A DNA stretch of 64,000 bases, from positions 62,001 through 126,000 of the forward strand of contig NZ_FNQN01000007.1 of the NCBI RefSeq assembly GCF_900107645.1, given 5' to 3'. This DNA is from Desulfuromusa kysingii. GTDB lineage: Bacteria; Desulfobacterota; Desulfuromonadia; Desulfuromonadales; Geopsychrobacteraceae. Below, piece after piece: positions 45,455 through 53,652 of the stretch. Below the pieces are notes generated by a model. The model worked only from the letters and a program-made list of their open reading frames with translations, made no database searches and was not told where the DNA came from. Position numbers and translations under genes: made by a program. Position 1 is the first letter of the stretch, and the number at the start of each line of letters is the position of its first letter.

Positions 45455-45700
45455 AGTTAAATATCCCTCGAGAATGTGAAACGATTGTCAATCAGGGTTT
45501 ATCTCCCAAATTCAATCACCAAAGGTAGTAAGGTATTCTGGTCCAGCACGCCTCTCCTCCTGAAACTGAACCATGTAATGTTGCTCTGGCGGACCCCGCC
45601 ACGAACTTATCCTCCCGCTCATTTTCGACATCCTTTCGGAGTCAAAGCAAAACTCCAGCTCTAAAACAGGGTTATCAGAACTCACAGTAAAATATAGATC

Positions 45701-45713
45701 GTATACTGTATAC
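45701..45713. promoter_or_regulatory. Dyad GTATACTGTATAC overlapping the sdhCAB -10
   Basis: A perfect 6-1-6 inverted repeat overlapping the candidate -10 by four bases, a place a repressor would use. Operators of GntR-type repressors often have this form. In Geobacter the repressor HgtR controls central-metabolism genes; whether this site matches its motif I cannot say. Confidence 0.4.
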
Positions 45714-45804
45714 TAAATATCCCTATAAAATTAAACAAAAAAATCTATAAATATGGAATTTCTAATCCGTTATCGCGAAATGCAGTCCAGACGCTTCATA
45801 CCCA

Positions 45805-45838
45805 TTAAAATGACCGGAAAAGTCATAGCTTTTCCGGT
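45805..45838 (-). terminator. Rho-independent terminator of valS
   Basis: ACCGGAAAAG (45813-45822) pairs perfectly with CTTTTCCGGT (45829-45838) around a 6-base loop. On the minus strand it is followed by CATTTTAATG, a moderate U run. It lies 13 bases after the valS stop. Confidence 0.75.
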
Positions 45839-45850
45839 CTCGGCTAGAAT

Positions 45851-48508
45851 CTACCTCAGAGCCAATATTTTTTCCAAACTCTGTTGTAATACACCCATCT
45901 TCTCTTTGGCAGCTTGCAATTTTGCTCGATCTTTTTCGAGTACTTGAGCCGGGGCATTGGCAACAAATTTTTCATTTGCCAATTTCTTCTCAAAAAAGCT
46001 GACATCCTTCTGGACTTTCTCTATCTCTTTATTCAAACGTGATTCTTCTTCAGCGACATTAACTAAATCAGCCAATGAAATCAGGACTTCAACCTCTCCA
46101 GCAACTTGTGTAGACGCTTGCTTCGGCCGCTCCACGGCAACTCCAACGATAAGCTCTTCGACTCGTGCTAAGGAACAGATATAGTCCTGACCAGCCAGCA
46201 TCGCCTGAACAACCGAATCAGATTTACAATCAAGGATCACTTTAATTCTTTTCCCGGGGGGGACGTCAAGCTCACCACGAACATTCCGGATGGCGCGAAT
46301 GACTTCCATAATCCGTTCCATGTCGGCAACAATAGTGGCATCTGTCGCAATCAACGCTGTCGTTGGATAACTCGCCTGCATAATTGAATCATGACCACGC
46401 TCTCCGGGGAGGGCGTGCCAGATCTCTTCAGTGACAAACGGTAAAATTGGATGCAGCATGCGCAATAAACCCTCCAAGACAGTAAATAAGACCGTCTGTG
46501 TGCATTTGCGAACCGCAACGTTATCGCCATACAAATTATCTTTACTCAATTCAATGTACCAAGCACAGACTTCGTGCCAAGTGAAGGAATAAAGGATGCT
46601 GGCCGCATCATTAAACTTATAACTTTCAAGAGCCTTATTGACTTCTTCTGCAGCCACTCCATAGCGTTGCAAAATCCATTGATCGGCATGAGATAAGGGT
46701 AAATCAGCTAAACTGATTTCAGTTGGGGTAAAGTCTTCCAGATTCATCAAAGTAAAGCGACTGGCATTCCAGAGTTTGTTGACAAAATTCCGATAGCCAC
46801 CGATTCGATCTGTTGACAGCTTGATATCTCGTCCCATCGCGGCAAAAGCACAGAGAGTATAACGAAAGGCATCGGCCCCATACTCATCAACAATAGTCAA
46901 CGGATCAATCACGTTGCCCTTGCTCTTACTCATTTTCTGTCCATGTGCATCACGCACCAGAGCATGGATATAGACTTCTTTAAAGGGGACCTGCTGCATA
47001 AATTTAGTCCCCATCATCATCATTCGTGCAACCCAGAAAAAGAGGATATCAAACCCGGTGACCAGGCAACTGGTCGGATAAAATTTTTGCAGGGTTTGTG
47101 TCTGCTCAGGCCACCCCATGGTAGAAAACGGCCACAAAGCAGAGGAGAACCAGGTATCAAGGACATCCGTCTCCTGATGCAAATTAGTGCTGCCACAATG
47201 CTTACATTCAGAGACATCTTCCCGCGAGACGGTTATCTCTCCACAATCATCGCAAAACCAAGCCGGAATACGATGTCCCCACCAGATTTGCCGACTGACA
47301 CACCAGTCTTGAATGTTGTACATCCATTCATAGTAGGTCTTCTCCCATTGTGGTGGAACGATCTTGGTTTCGCCAGACTCAACCGCCTTGATGGCTTCAG
47401 CGGCCAATGATTTTACTGCGACATACCACTGTTTACTCATATACGGTTCAATAGTGGTCCGACAGCGATAACATTCACCAACAGCATTCGTGTAATCCTC
47501 AATTTTCTCAACGAAACCCTGTGAATCCAGATCGGCGACAACTTTGTCCCGCGCGGCGAGGCTTGACATTCCGACATAAGACCCACCGTTCTCGTTGATC
47601 AACCCTGACTCATCAAGCACATTAATGAATTCAAGATTGTGTCGCTTGCCGATTTCAAAATCGTTAAAATCGTGAGCTGGCGTAATTTTAACGGCACCAC
47701 TTCCAAACTCCATATCAACATATTCATCAGCTATAATTGGGATTTCTCGTCCCATCAGCGGCAACAAAATCTTCTTCCCGATCAGATGTTGATAGCGCTC
47801 ATCATCTGGATGGACAGCGACTGCAGTATCCCCCAGCATGGTTTCTGGTCGCGTTGTTGCAACGATCAAATATTGATCTGTCCCCATCACAGGATATCGT
47901 AAATGCCACAAACTCCCCTTTTTGTCCTCATGCTCAACCTCGAGGTCAGACAGGGCAGTATGACAGCGGGGGCACCAGTTAATCAGACGATTATCCCGGT
48001 AAATCAAGCCATCATCGTAGAGGCTGACAAAAACCTCACGAACCGCCGTAGACAGCCCTTCGTCCATCGTAAAACGTTCCCGCTCCCAGTCACAGGAAGC
48101 GCCAAGACGTTTTAGCTGATTGATGATCTGGCCACCGGATTCTTCACGCCACTTCCAGACTCGCTGAATGAAGGCCTCACGGCCCAAATCATGTCGATCC
48201 TTATTTTCTGCAGCCAGCTGTTTTTCAACAATATTCTGTGTTGCGATCCCGGCATGGTCTGTCCCCGGCATCCAGAGGACTTCATAACCAGACATCCGTT
48301 TCCAACGGCAGAGGATATCTTGCAATGTATTATTTAGTGCGTGCCCCATATGCAGCACACCCGTGACATTAGGGGGAGGAATGACAATTGAATAAGGGGG
48401 TTTCTGAGACTTTTCATCCGCATGAAAGTCGCCCCGTTTTTCCCAAACATCAAACCATTTTTTTTCAACTTCGCCGGGGTCGTACCCCTTACTGAGTTCT
48501 ATCTTCAT
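45851..48508 (-). CDS. valS: Valyl-tRNA synthetase
   Basis: Class I synthetase charging tRNA-Val, 885 aa. HIGH-type motif HMGH in PNVTGVLHMGHALN (about 53-56), the editing domain with ATTRPETMLGDTAVAVHP, and KMSKSKGNVID (about 525). The C-terminal Val-tRS coiled coil (about 815-885; ISLADLVNVAEEESRLNKEI) binds the tRNA. Length and order are normal. AAGGA precedes the ATG by about 10 bases. Flanked by terminators on both sides, so expressed as a single gene. Confidence 0.97.
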   Translation of the reverse strand: MKIELSKGYDPGEVEKKWFDVWEKRGDFHADEKSQKPPYSIVIPPPNVTGVLHMGHALNNTLQDILCRWKRMSGYEVLWMPGTDHAGIATQNIVEKQLAAENKDRHDLGREAFIQRVWKWREESGGQIINQLKRLGASCDWERERFTMDEGLSTAVREVFVSLYDDGLIYRDNRLINWCPRCHTALSDLEVEHEDKKGSLWHLRYPVMGTDQYLIVATTRPETMLGDTAVAVHPDDERYQHLIGKKILLPLMGREIPIIADEYVDMEFGSGAVKITPAHDFNDFEIGKRHNLEFINVLDESGLINENGGSYVGMSSLAARDKVVADLDSQGFVEKIEDYTNAVGECYRCRTTIEPYMSKQWYVAVKSLAAEAIKAVESGETKIVPPQWEKTYYEWMYNIQDWCVSRQIWWGHRIPAWFCDDCGEITVSREDVSECKHCGSTNLHQETDVLDTWFSSALWPFSTMGWPEQTQTLQKFYPTSCLVTGFDILFFWVARMMMMGTKFMQQVPFKEVYIHALVRDAHGQKMSKSKGNVIDPLTIVDEYGADAFRYTLCAFAAMGRDIKLSTDRIGGYRNFVNKLWNASRFTLMNLEDFTPTEISLADLPLSHADQWILQRYGVAAEEVNKALESYKFNDAASILYSFTWHEVCAWYIELSKDNLYGDNVAVRKCTQTVLFTVLEGLLRMLHPILPFVTEEIWHALPGERGHDSIMQASYPTTALIATDATIVADMERIMEVIRAIRNVRGELDVPPGKRIKVILDCKSDSVVQAMLAGQDYICSLARVEELIVGVAVERPKQASTQVAGEVEVLISLADLVNVAEEESRLNKEIEKVQKDVSFFEKKLANEKFVANAPAQVLEKDRAKLQAAKEKMGVLQQSLEKILALR

Positions 48509-48623
48509 TACGGGTAAATCCTTGAATAAATATGGAGTTAAAATATGGAGTTAGTTTGAACCTGTTACAAATAATTACAAAGAAAAGGGTGATGAGTCTT
48601 ATCCCATTTCATCTGGGCAGAAA

Positions 48624-48670
48624 CAATAAAGGGGGGCAGCAAGGAAGTCAAGATTTCCCTGCTGCCCCCC
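48624..48670 (-). terminator. Strong terminator of the CheW-CheW-response regulator operon
   Basis: A 16-bp stem (48631-48646 with 48655-48670, one G-U pair on the minus strand) starting with six G-C pairs and followed by CTTTATTG. It lies 38 bases after the response regulator stop and isolates valS from the upstream operon. Confidence 0.88.
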
Positions 48671-48708
48671 GTAGTGGAGGACCGTCAATAGCCCCATGAA
48701 GCTATGCG

Positions 48709-50475
48709 TTATTCACCTGCTTTAATTTTACGGATTTCTTCCTTAATCATCGCTTCAGCTAAATCAGGAACAACTTCCCATGCGATCTTTTCAACCATTT
48801 CACTGGCAATTTTCTCAATCATCGGTCCAGCGACCTGGGCGACAACCGCTTTTAATTCCTCTTCTGAAAGCTCGCGTAATTGTTGTTCAATATGCTCCGT
48901 AGCAGAAACTTCAGCTTCTGGAGCTAAATTATTAGCGGCAACGGCACTAACAACATCGGCGGTCACAGCGACATCGCTTTGATCATCCGCAGCGGCATCA
49001 AAATAGAAGCCTTCCTCTTCGACGACCTCTACAGCGTCCTCTAACTCAGCAACTTGTTCTACGTCTGGAACCTCTGCAATAGGGGGTTCGACCTCTTCAG
49101 CTACGCAAACTTCGGAAACCACAACCTCGTCTGCAACAATCTCATCCTCTTGGAGGTCAAGAATATCCTCCTCGCTAGAATTGTCGCTGCTCACCTCTGC
49201 AACAAAGGGCTCTTCTTCATCTGCCAACGCAGAATCGAGTTCTTCTTCCTGCAACTCGATAATGCCTGTGTCCTCATCTGCTAAATCGTCAGCCAACTCA
49301 AGAGGTTCAAACTCTTCTCCAAGATACGGATCTTCACTCTTAGGCTCTGCAGTAAAAGCAACTGGTTCATCTGTCACTGCTGCAGTTTCAAATCCCTGAT
49401 CAACAATATCATCAGCAGCTAAATCAACTGGAGCAGCTTCGGTTTCTACAGAAGCGAAAGCATCCGCCCCTGCATTATCACGTACAGCTTCTACGGCAAG
49501 AGGATCCTCCTGCTGACTGTCTTCTTCAGCAGGTGAAGAGGACAACTCTTCAGCTCCCCCGGCGACTGCCACTTGAGGATCCACCTCGGGTTCGTTGTAA
49601 ACTGAGAAATCTACCGCTTCAAAATCTTCCAGAGGTTCTTCTGAAACGACATCCGTCACTGCCTCCGGTTGTACCCCCAAGTCAGTACCAAAAGCTGGTT
49701 CCGAATGAGGTTCTTCAATAAAGCTTGATTCCTGCTGGACAACGGGATCTTCATGTATGTCAGCATCAGTTGCGGTTGCAGGGAAAGCCACTTCTTCATT
49801 TGCCTCAATACTGGCTTCAGCTGCAACTTCTGGAGCCATAACATCGGCGGCAAAAGAGACCTCCTCTTCAGTATCACTGCCGATTGGGGCTTCTGGGCTC
49901 TGAAGATCTTCTTCTGCAAAAGAGACAGTATCCCAAATATCATCGGGAGACTCTTCGGCAACCCCAGCGGCTGTGGCCCCCAACTCTTCAACAGCATCCA
50001 GACCAAGTATCGACTCATTGACGTCACCCTGATCCTGAATTTCGATATTGTCTTGCTCTTTTGCGTCTTCAACGGGAGCAGGAGCAATACCAGCCATCCT
50101 TACGGGTTCAGCTTCAAGAAGTTGAGAAACTTTATCGAGAAGAGCCTGTGATTCAAATGGTTTGGTCAGCCAACCATCGGCACAGACTTCACCGGCCTTG
50201 ACCTCGTCAAAGTGGTCAAAAGCTCCAGGCAGAAGTAAAACAGAAGTATTTGCAAGTTTCGGCTCACTTTTAATCGCGCGACAGAGCTCAAAACCATCTT
50301 TACCCGGCATAGATATATCGGCAAGAACCAGATCAGGAGACTCTTCCAGAGCTTTACGGAAAGCACTGTCACCATTATCAGTCATTTCAAGCTGATATTC
50401 TTCCGTGGAGAAGATAATACCGACGACTTTCTGAATAGTAATACTATCATCGGCCAACAGTAATTTTTTCATCAT
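48709..50475 (-). CDS. Response regulator with long acidic linker and conserved C-terminal helices
   Basis: 588 aa. A REC domain (1-120) has D9/D10, the phospho-acceptor D53 (VLADISMPGKDG) and the KPFE lysine near 107. A linker of about 400 residues follows, extremely rich in Glu, Asp, Ala and Val and lacking domains. The last 55 residues are ordered amphipathic helices (LSEEELKAVVAQVAGPMIEK, then IAWEVVPDLAEAMIKEEIRK). Related regulators with this C-terminal tail occur in Geobacter and Myxococcus. Its start overlaps the stop of the second CheW-like gene (ATGATGA). The output is not DNA binding by any visible domain; a docking role is more likely. Confidence 0.8.
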   Translation of the reverse strand: MMKKLLLADDSITIQKVVGIIFSTEEYQLEMTDNGDSAFRKALEESPDLVLADISMPGKDGFELCRAIKSEPKLANTSVLLLPGAFDHFDEVKAGEVCADGWLTKPFESQALLDKVSQLLEAEPVRMAGIAPAPVEDAKEQDNIEIQDQGDVNESILGLDAVEELGATAAGVAEESPDDIWDTVSFAEEDLQSPEAPIGSDTEEEVSFAADVMAPEVAAEASIEANEEVAFPATATDADIHEDPVVQQESSFIEEPHSEPAFGTDLGVQPEAVTDVVSEEPLEDFEAVDFSVYNEPEVDPQVAVAGGAEELSSSPAEEDSQQEDPLAVEAVRDNAGADAFASVETEAAPVDLAADDIVDQGFETAAVTDEPVAFTAEPKSEDPYLGEEFEPLELADDLADEDTGIIELQEEELDSALADEEEPFVAEVSSDNSSEEDILDLQEDEIVADEVVVSEVCVAEEVEPPIAEVPDVEQVAELEDAVEVVEEEGFYFDAAADDQSDVAVTADVVSAVAANNLAPEAEVSATEHIEQQLRELSEEELKAVVAQVAGPMIEKIASEMVEKIAWEVVPDLAEAMIKEEIRKIKAGE

Positions 50476-50942
50476 TGATGCCTCCTCGCACCACCAGTAT
50501 CAGACCGGCTGTTCCAAAAACCTTGGGTCAGTTCTATGGCTAGAAAATTAATATCCAAAATATTATATTCGATACGTTGATAAACGAACTTGGCTACAGT
50601 TCCAAACTCTTTTTCTTTAGCAGTCACAACCTCTGACAAGGTCCCCTTTTGTTCAGAGACAATCCGGCCAGTCACTTCAGCAGGAAGAGCAACCGTACCA
50701 TATTCTGAATCAATAAGGACCTGGTAACCTTGTTTTGTCACTTCGTGACGCAAATCTTCTTTTTGTATCCAGCTCAAATCAAGCAACGGAACCAACTGGT
50801 CATCATCAACTAAGACCGCTGCAACCGCTCCGGGTAGACGGGGTAACGGGTAAGCCTCTAAGCCCTGCTTGATCTTTTGAATTTGCAATAGCGAAAGTGC
50901 ATAATTCAGCGTCCCGAACCGGAAAAGACCATAGCGCTTCAT
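50472..50942 (-). CDS. CheW-like domain protein (second of pair)
   Basis: 156 aa filled by a single CheW-like domain (about 1-135; LFRFGTLNYALSLLQIQKI, PLPRLPGAVAAVLVDDDQLVPLLDLSWI). CheW couples chemoreceptors to the CheA kinase, or serves as adaptor in Frz-type pathways. The pattern is divergent from E. coli CheW. It overlaps the first CheW-like gene and the response regulator gene by 4 bases each. No CheA is nearby. Confidence 0.78.
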   Translation of the reverse strand: MKRYGLFRFGTLNYALSLLQIQKIKQGLEAYPLPRLPGAVAAVLVDDDQLVPLLDLSWIQKEDLRHEVTKQGYQVLIDSEYGTVALPAEVTGRIVSEQKGTLSEVVTAKEKEFGTVAKFVYQRIEYNILDINFLAIELTQGFWNSRSDTGGARRHQ

Positions 50943-51385
50943 ACGGCAACAGCACTCGATCCATAGTAGCGTTCAGGCTCAAAAACAATAACAGGTTCCT
51001 GATTTAATAATTTAATCTGGGAGTAAAATCCCGTCGCAGAAGTCTTTAAAAGAAATGGGATTTCACAGGGCTTAAAACTTTCCGCAGCAAATAACTCATC
51101 GGCCTGATCAACTAACAGGGCCCAATTCCCCTCAAAACCACGTAAAATAACAGCGACCTTATCTTGTAACCTCAGAGTTGAAGAAATATCCAGAATTAAT
51201 GCCGGGTCAACGGCAGGAATCCAAGACTTACGAAATTTCAATGCCGATACGATCCCCTGGCGCATGTCACTCCGCCCAGGATCAATGTCATTTTTTATTT
51301 GATCAACGACTTCAACAACATCAGTCAGTTCGAGCAAGAAACCCATCCTCCCCAAACGAAAAACAAGTCTCCGGTTACAGCTCAT
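50939..51385 (-). CDS. CheW-like domain protein (first of pair)
   Basis: 148 aa from ATG 51385. RRLVFRLGRMGFLLELTDVVEVV begins a CheW-type beta-barrel domain and GIVSALKFRKSWIPAVDPALIL matches the second half. An upstream ATG (51454) would add 23 residues but has no ribosome site and lies inside a candidate promoter. AGGGAG 10 bases before 51385 favours the short form. First gene of the trio. Confidence 0.72.
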   Translation of the reverse strand: MSCNRRLVFRLGRMGFLLELTDVVEVVDQIKNDIDPGRSDMRQGIVSALKFRKSWIPAVDPALILDISSTLRLQDKVAVILRGFEGNWALLVDQADELFAAESFKPCEIPFLLKTSATGFYSQIKLLNQEPVIVFEPERYYGSSAVAV

Positions 51386-51444
51386 CAATGATATGCTCCC
51401 TAAAACTGATCGAACCCCTTGATTTTCCAAGGAAAGCGCCTCAA

Positions 51445-51473
51445 AAGCTAGCATAGAGATTAGAGACTGTCAA
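51445..51473 (-). promoter_or_regulatory. Candidate promoter of the CheW-CheW-response regulator operon
   Basis: TTGACA (51468-51473, perfect -35) and TAGCTT (51445-51450, weak -10) on the minus strand are 17 bases apart. A start near 51438 lies before the ATG at 51385 but after the ATG at 51454, supporting the shorter protein. Confidence 0.45.
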
Positions 51474-51507
51474 GTTTTATAATAAAGCTCCAATAAACTC
51501 TTACACA

Positions 51508-52548
51508 TCAAATACTTTTCCATGGTTGCGGTAAAAAGCATTCTCGATACAAAGACAGCGCGAAACGATCTGTCATCCCGGCAATAAAATCAGCGACAGA
51601 GATCTCCAACGGATCACCTGGGAAGCGTCGCCCTCCATATTGCAGAAAGGCATCTGGATCATCACAAAAGTAATGAAACAGCTCACGTACCAGATGAGCA
51701 GCCTTATTAAACTCCGACTGGACCGATTCGGCACGGTACACATGCTCAAACAGCCAAGACCTTAACGCCCGAATCCCTTCATCCATCTCTCTTGAAAGGC
51801 GAATCTGGGAACCATCCTCAATCATTGATTGTCCAATCAAATCTTTGATCATCCGATCGATCCGGCAAGAATGACGCAATCCGATCAAGTTGGAAATATC
51901 GTTAGGGATATCTGCAGCCTCGATAACATGTCCGCGAATTGCATCATCAAGATCATGACTGGTGTAAGCAATAATATCGGCCAGCCTCACGACTTGCCCC
52001 TCCAATGTTTTCGCCCGGGAATGGACATCAGGGGTCAACAACCCCCCTTGCCCCTTAGAATGCTTTAAAATACCATCGCGGACCTCATAGGTTAGGTTAA
52101 GCCCCTTCCCCTCTTTCTCCAAGACATCGACAACCCTTAAACTTTGCTGCACATGGTGAAAGCCACCAGGGACTAATTCATTCAACACCCGCTCACCAAC
52201 ATGCCCAAATGGCGTGTGACCAAGATCGTGTCCCAGAGAAATCGCTTCAGTAAGATCTTCGTTTAACCGTAACGCCCTCGAGACAGTCCGTGCGACCTGA
52301 GACACTTCAAGTGTATGTGTCAAACGGGTCCGATAATGATCTCCTACTGGGGAGAGAAAAACCTGCGTTTTATACTTCAGCCGCCTGAAAGCCTTACAAT
52401 GTAAAATGCGGTCTCTATCATGCTGAAAAACCGTCCTGATTGTACATTTCTTAGCTGGATACACCCTTCCAGAACTTTTTGAACTTAAGCAAGCATGAGA
52501 TGAAAGAAATTGTCGCTCAGAATCTTCCAATGACTCTCGTATATCCAT
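51508..52548 (-). CDS. dgt: Deoxyguanosinetriphosphate triphosphohydrolase-like protein
   Basis: HD-domain dNTPase of 346 aa, removing triphosphate from dNTPs to control pool size and fidelity. The HD motif is RLTHTLEV (H78) then GHDLGHTPFGHVGE (H107/D108), and a C-terminal D in LADIIAYTSHDLDDAIRG. The family N-terminus SSGRVYPAKKCTIRTVFQHDRDRILHCKAF aligns well. AGG 7 bases before the ATG at 52548. Divergent from mucR. Confidence 0.9.
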   Translation of the reverse strand: MDIRESLEDSERQFLSSHACLSSKSSGRVYPAKKCTIRTVFQHDRDRILHCKAFRRLKYKTQVFLSPVGDHYRTRLTHTLEVSQVARTVSRALRLNEDLTEAISLGHDLGHTPFGHVGERVLNELVPGGFHHVQQSLRVVDVLEKEGKGLNLTYEVRDGILKHSKGQGGLLTPDVHSRAKTLEGQVVRLADIIAYTSHDLDDAIRGHVIEAADIPNDISNLIGLRHSCRIDRMIKDLIGQSMIEDGSQIRLSREMDEGIRALRSWLFEHVYRAESVQSEFNKAAHLVRELFHYFCDDPDAFLQYGGRRFPGDPLEISVADFIAGMTDRFALSLYRECFLPQPWKSI

Positions 52549-52669
52549 AAAGGAACCTATCATTATGTAATAAATCTGACCGTTACGAGTTAGAAATCTA
52601 TTTGTTTAACTATGAGATTGTTATTCAACCGCGTAATAGGTTGACACTTATTTACTTTTATTGTTGCTT

Positions 52670-52709
52670 TACCTTAAATTCTATTCTAAGAATAATTTTC
52701 GTTAAGGTA
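52670..52709. promoter_or_regulatory. Nested dyads in the dgt/mucR divergent region
   Basis: An outer inverted repeat TACCTTAA (52670-52677) / TTAAGGTA (52702-52709) surrounds an inner TATTCTAAGAATA palindrome (52682-52694) with nearly the same centre. A perfect -35-like TTGACA lies at 52641. MucR/Ros proteins bind AT-rich sites and often repress themselves, so this is a possible operator. Confidence 0.4.
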
Positions 52710-52767
52710 TTTAAGTGGGGTTACTTGTAACATATTCCACTATTCATCCTCACAGGAGAAAATAAGT

Positions 52768-53190
52768 ATGACAACTATCATGGAAATGGCCGCGGATATT
52801 ATTGCTGCTCATGCATCAACAACCCCTATGTCCAAAGAGGAACTCATTGCAGAACTAAACGAAGTCCATTCTGCCCTATCGGCTCTAGAAAAAGGGGAAA
52901 CAATAGAGACGGAAACAACAATTGAAGAGACCCCCGCTGTCAGCAGAAAAAAAGCTTTCGGTAAAGATAAAATCTACTGCATGATCTGTGGTAAAGGATT
53001 TAAAACTCTCTCCCGACATCTAAAAACAGCTCACGAAATGACCGCCTCAGAGTACCGAAAACAATTTGACATTCCGCGCAGTCAATCGCTGGCATCAAAA
53101 AACTATTCGGAAAGCCGTCGGCAAATGGCCTTCGATCGTGACCTTGCCGGTAATCTGGCCAGGGCTCGCGCCGAAAAAAAACAAAAATAA
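52768..53190 (+). CDS. MucR/Ros family transcriptional regulator
   Basis: 140 aa. The C-terminal half carries the Ros/MucR zinc finger: C-x2-C-x9-H-x3-H in YCMICGKGFKTLSRHLKTAH (about 72-91), then HEMTASEYRKQFDIP, and a basic tail (RARAEKKQK). The N-terminal 65 residues are a helical multimerisation-type region. MucR proteins act as H-NS-like binders of AT-rich DNA in alphaproteobacteria; Desulfuromonadales also have them. AGGAG 9 bases before the ATG. Single gene followed by a terminator. Confidence 0.9.
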   Translation: MTTIMEMAADIIAAHASTTPMSKEELIAELNEVHSALSALEKGETIETETTIEETPAVSRKKAFGKDKIYCMICGKGFKTLSRHLKTAHEMTASEYRKQFDIPRSQSLASKNYSESRRQMAFDRDLAGNLARARAEKKQK

Positions 53191-53203
53191 CCGTTCTGCC
53201 TAT

Positions 53204-53237
53204 AAAAAAAGGCGACCATTATTGGGCGCCTTTTTTT
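53204..53237. terminator. Bidirectional terminator between mucR and the DUF2914 gene
   Basis: AAAAAAAGGCG (53204-53214) pairs with CGCCTTTTTTT (53227-53237), so a G-C core is flanked by A and T runs in both directions. It ends mucR on the plus strand and the DUF2914 gene on the minus strand. Confidence 0.88.
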
Positions 53238-53249
53238 ATACAATACTTT

Positions 53250-53639
53250 CTACTCCAGCATGAATGGTATCGCTGCGATCTCATTTCCGCCACCATCGAG
53301 AATAACAACCCTCCATTGACCTGCCCACTGAGGTAAAAAACGCTTGGATGAATAAGTCCGCCAGTCAGAAGATCTAACGGGCAATGTGACCCGTGCCAGC
53401 TCGGCATCCTGATAGTACCAAACGTGGGTCACCTCGGTATCCTTTTGTGCCCCTATTATGCGGGTAAAACAAAACAATTTACCAAAATCGGCCCGGTAGG
53501 ATTCAATCCTGTCAACCGGCAACTGATTCTCAATGGCCGAAGTAATCGTTCCATCAGCGACCCGCAGGCTATCCGCTTGTGCAAAAGACAATGTTGTCCC
53601 GATAAACACAAGGATTATCGATATAAATAGGTTTTTCAA
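53250..53639 (-). CDS. DUF2914 family secreted protein
   Basis: 129 aa from a TTG start (53637-53639, GGGGG 8 bases upstream); a GTG at 53645 is an alternative. A signal peptide (KNLFISIILVFIGTTLSFAQA) is followed by a DUF2914 domain, with GKLFCFTRIIGAQ, VTHVWYYQDAELARVTLPVR and WAGQWRVVILDGGGNEIA. These are typical of the family, which is short, periplasmic and of unknown role. A still longer frame would overlap deoB by 83 bases and is unlikely. Last of the argJ-deoB-DUF2914 run. Confidence 0.78.
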   Translation of the reverse strand: MKNLFISIILVFIGTTLSFAQADSLRVADGTITSAIENQLPVDRIESYRADFGKLFCFTRIIGAQKDTEVTHVWYYQDAELARVTLPVRSSDWRTYSSKRFLPQWAGQWRVVILDGGGNEIAAIPFMLE

Positions 53640-53652
53640 TGCCACAACCCCC

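Larger units (their letters stand above)
45455..45850 (-). promoter_or_regulatory. Long sdhC leader with candidate promoter
   Basis: A minus-strand TTGTTT (45733-45738) and TAGTAT (45710-45715) are 17 bases apart, placing a start near 45703 and a leader of about 250 bases. Inside the leader are TGGCGG/CCGCCA and GGAGT/ACTCC hairpins on the minus strand. It also holds the valS terminator (45813-45838) upstream. I saw no known riboswitch core. A 62-codon plus-strand frame here has no ribosome site. Confidence 0.45.

Noticed and set aside
45476-45664. A 62-codon plus-strand frame in the sdhC leader.
   Set aside because: Antisense to the leader, no ribosome site, no known relative; better explained as non-coding.
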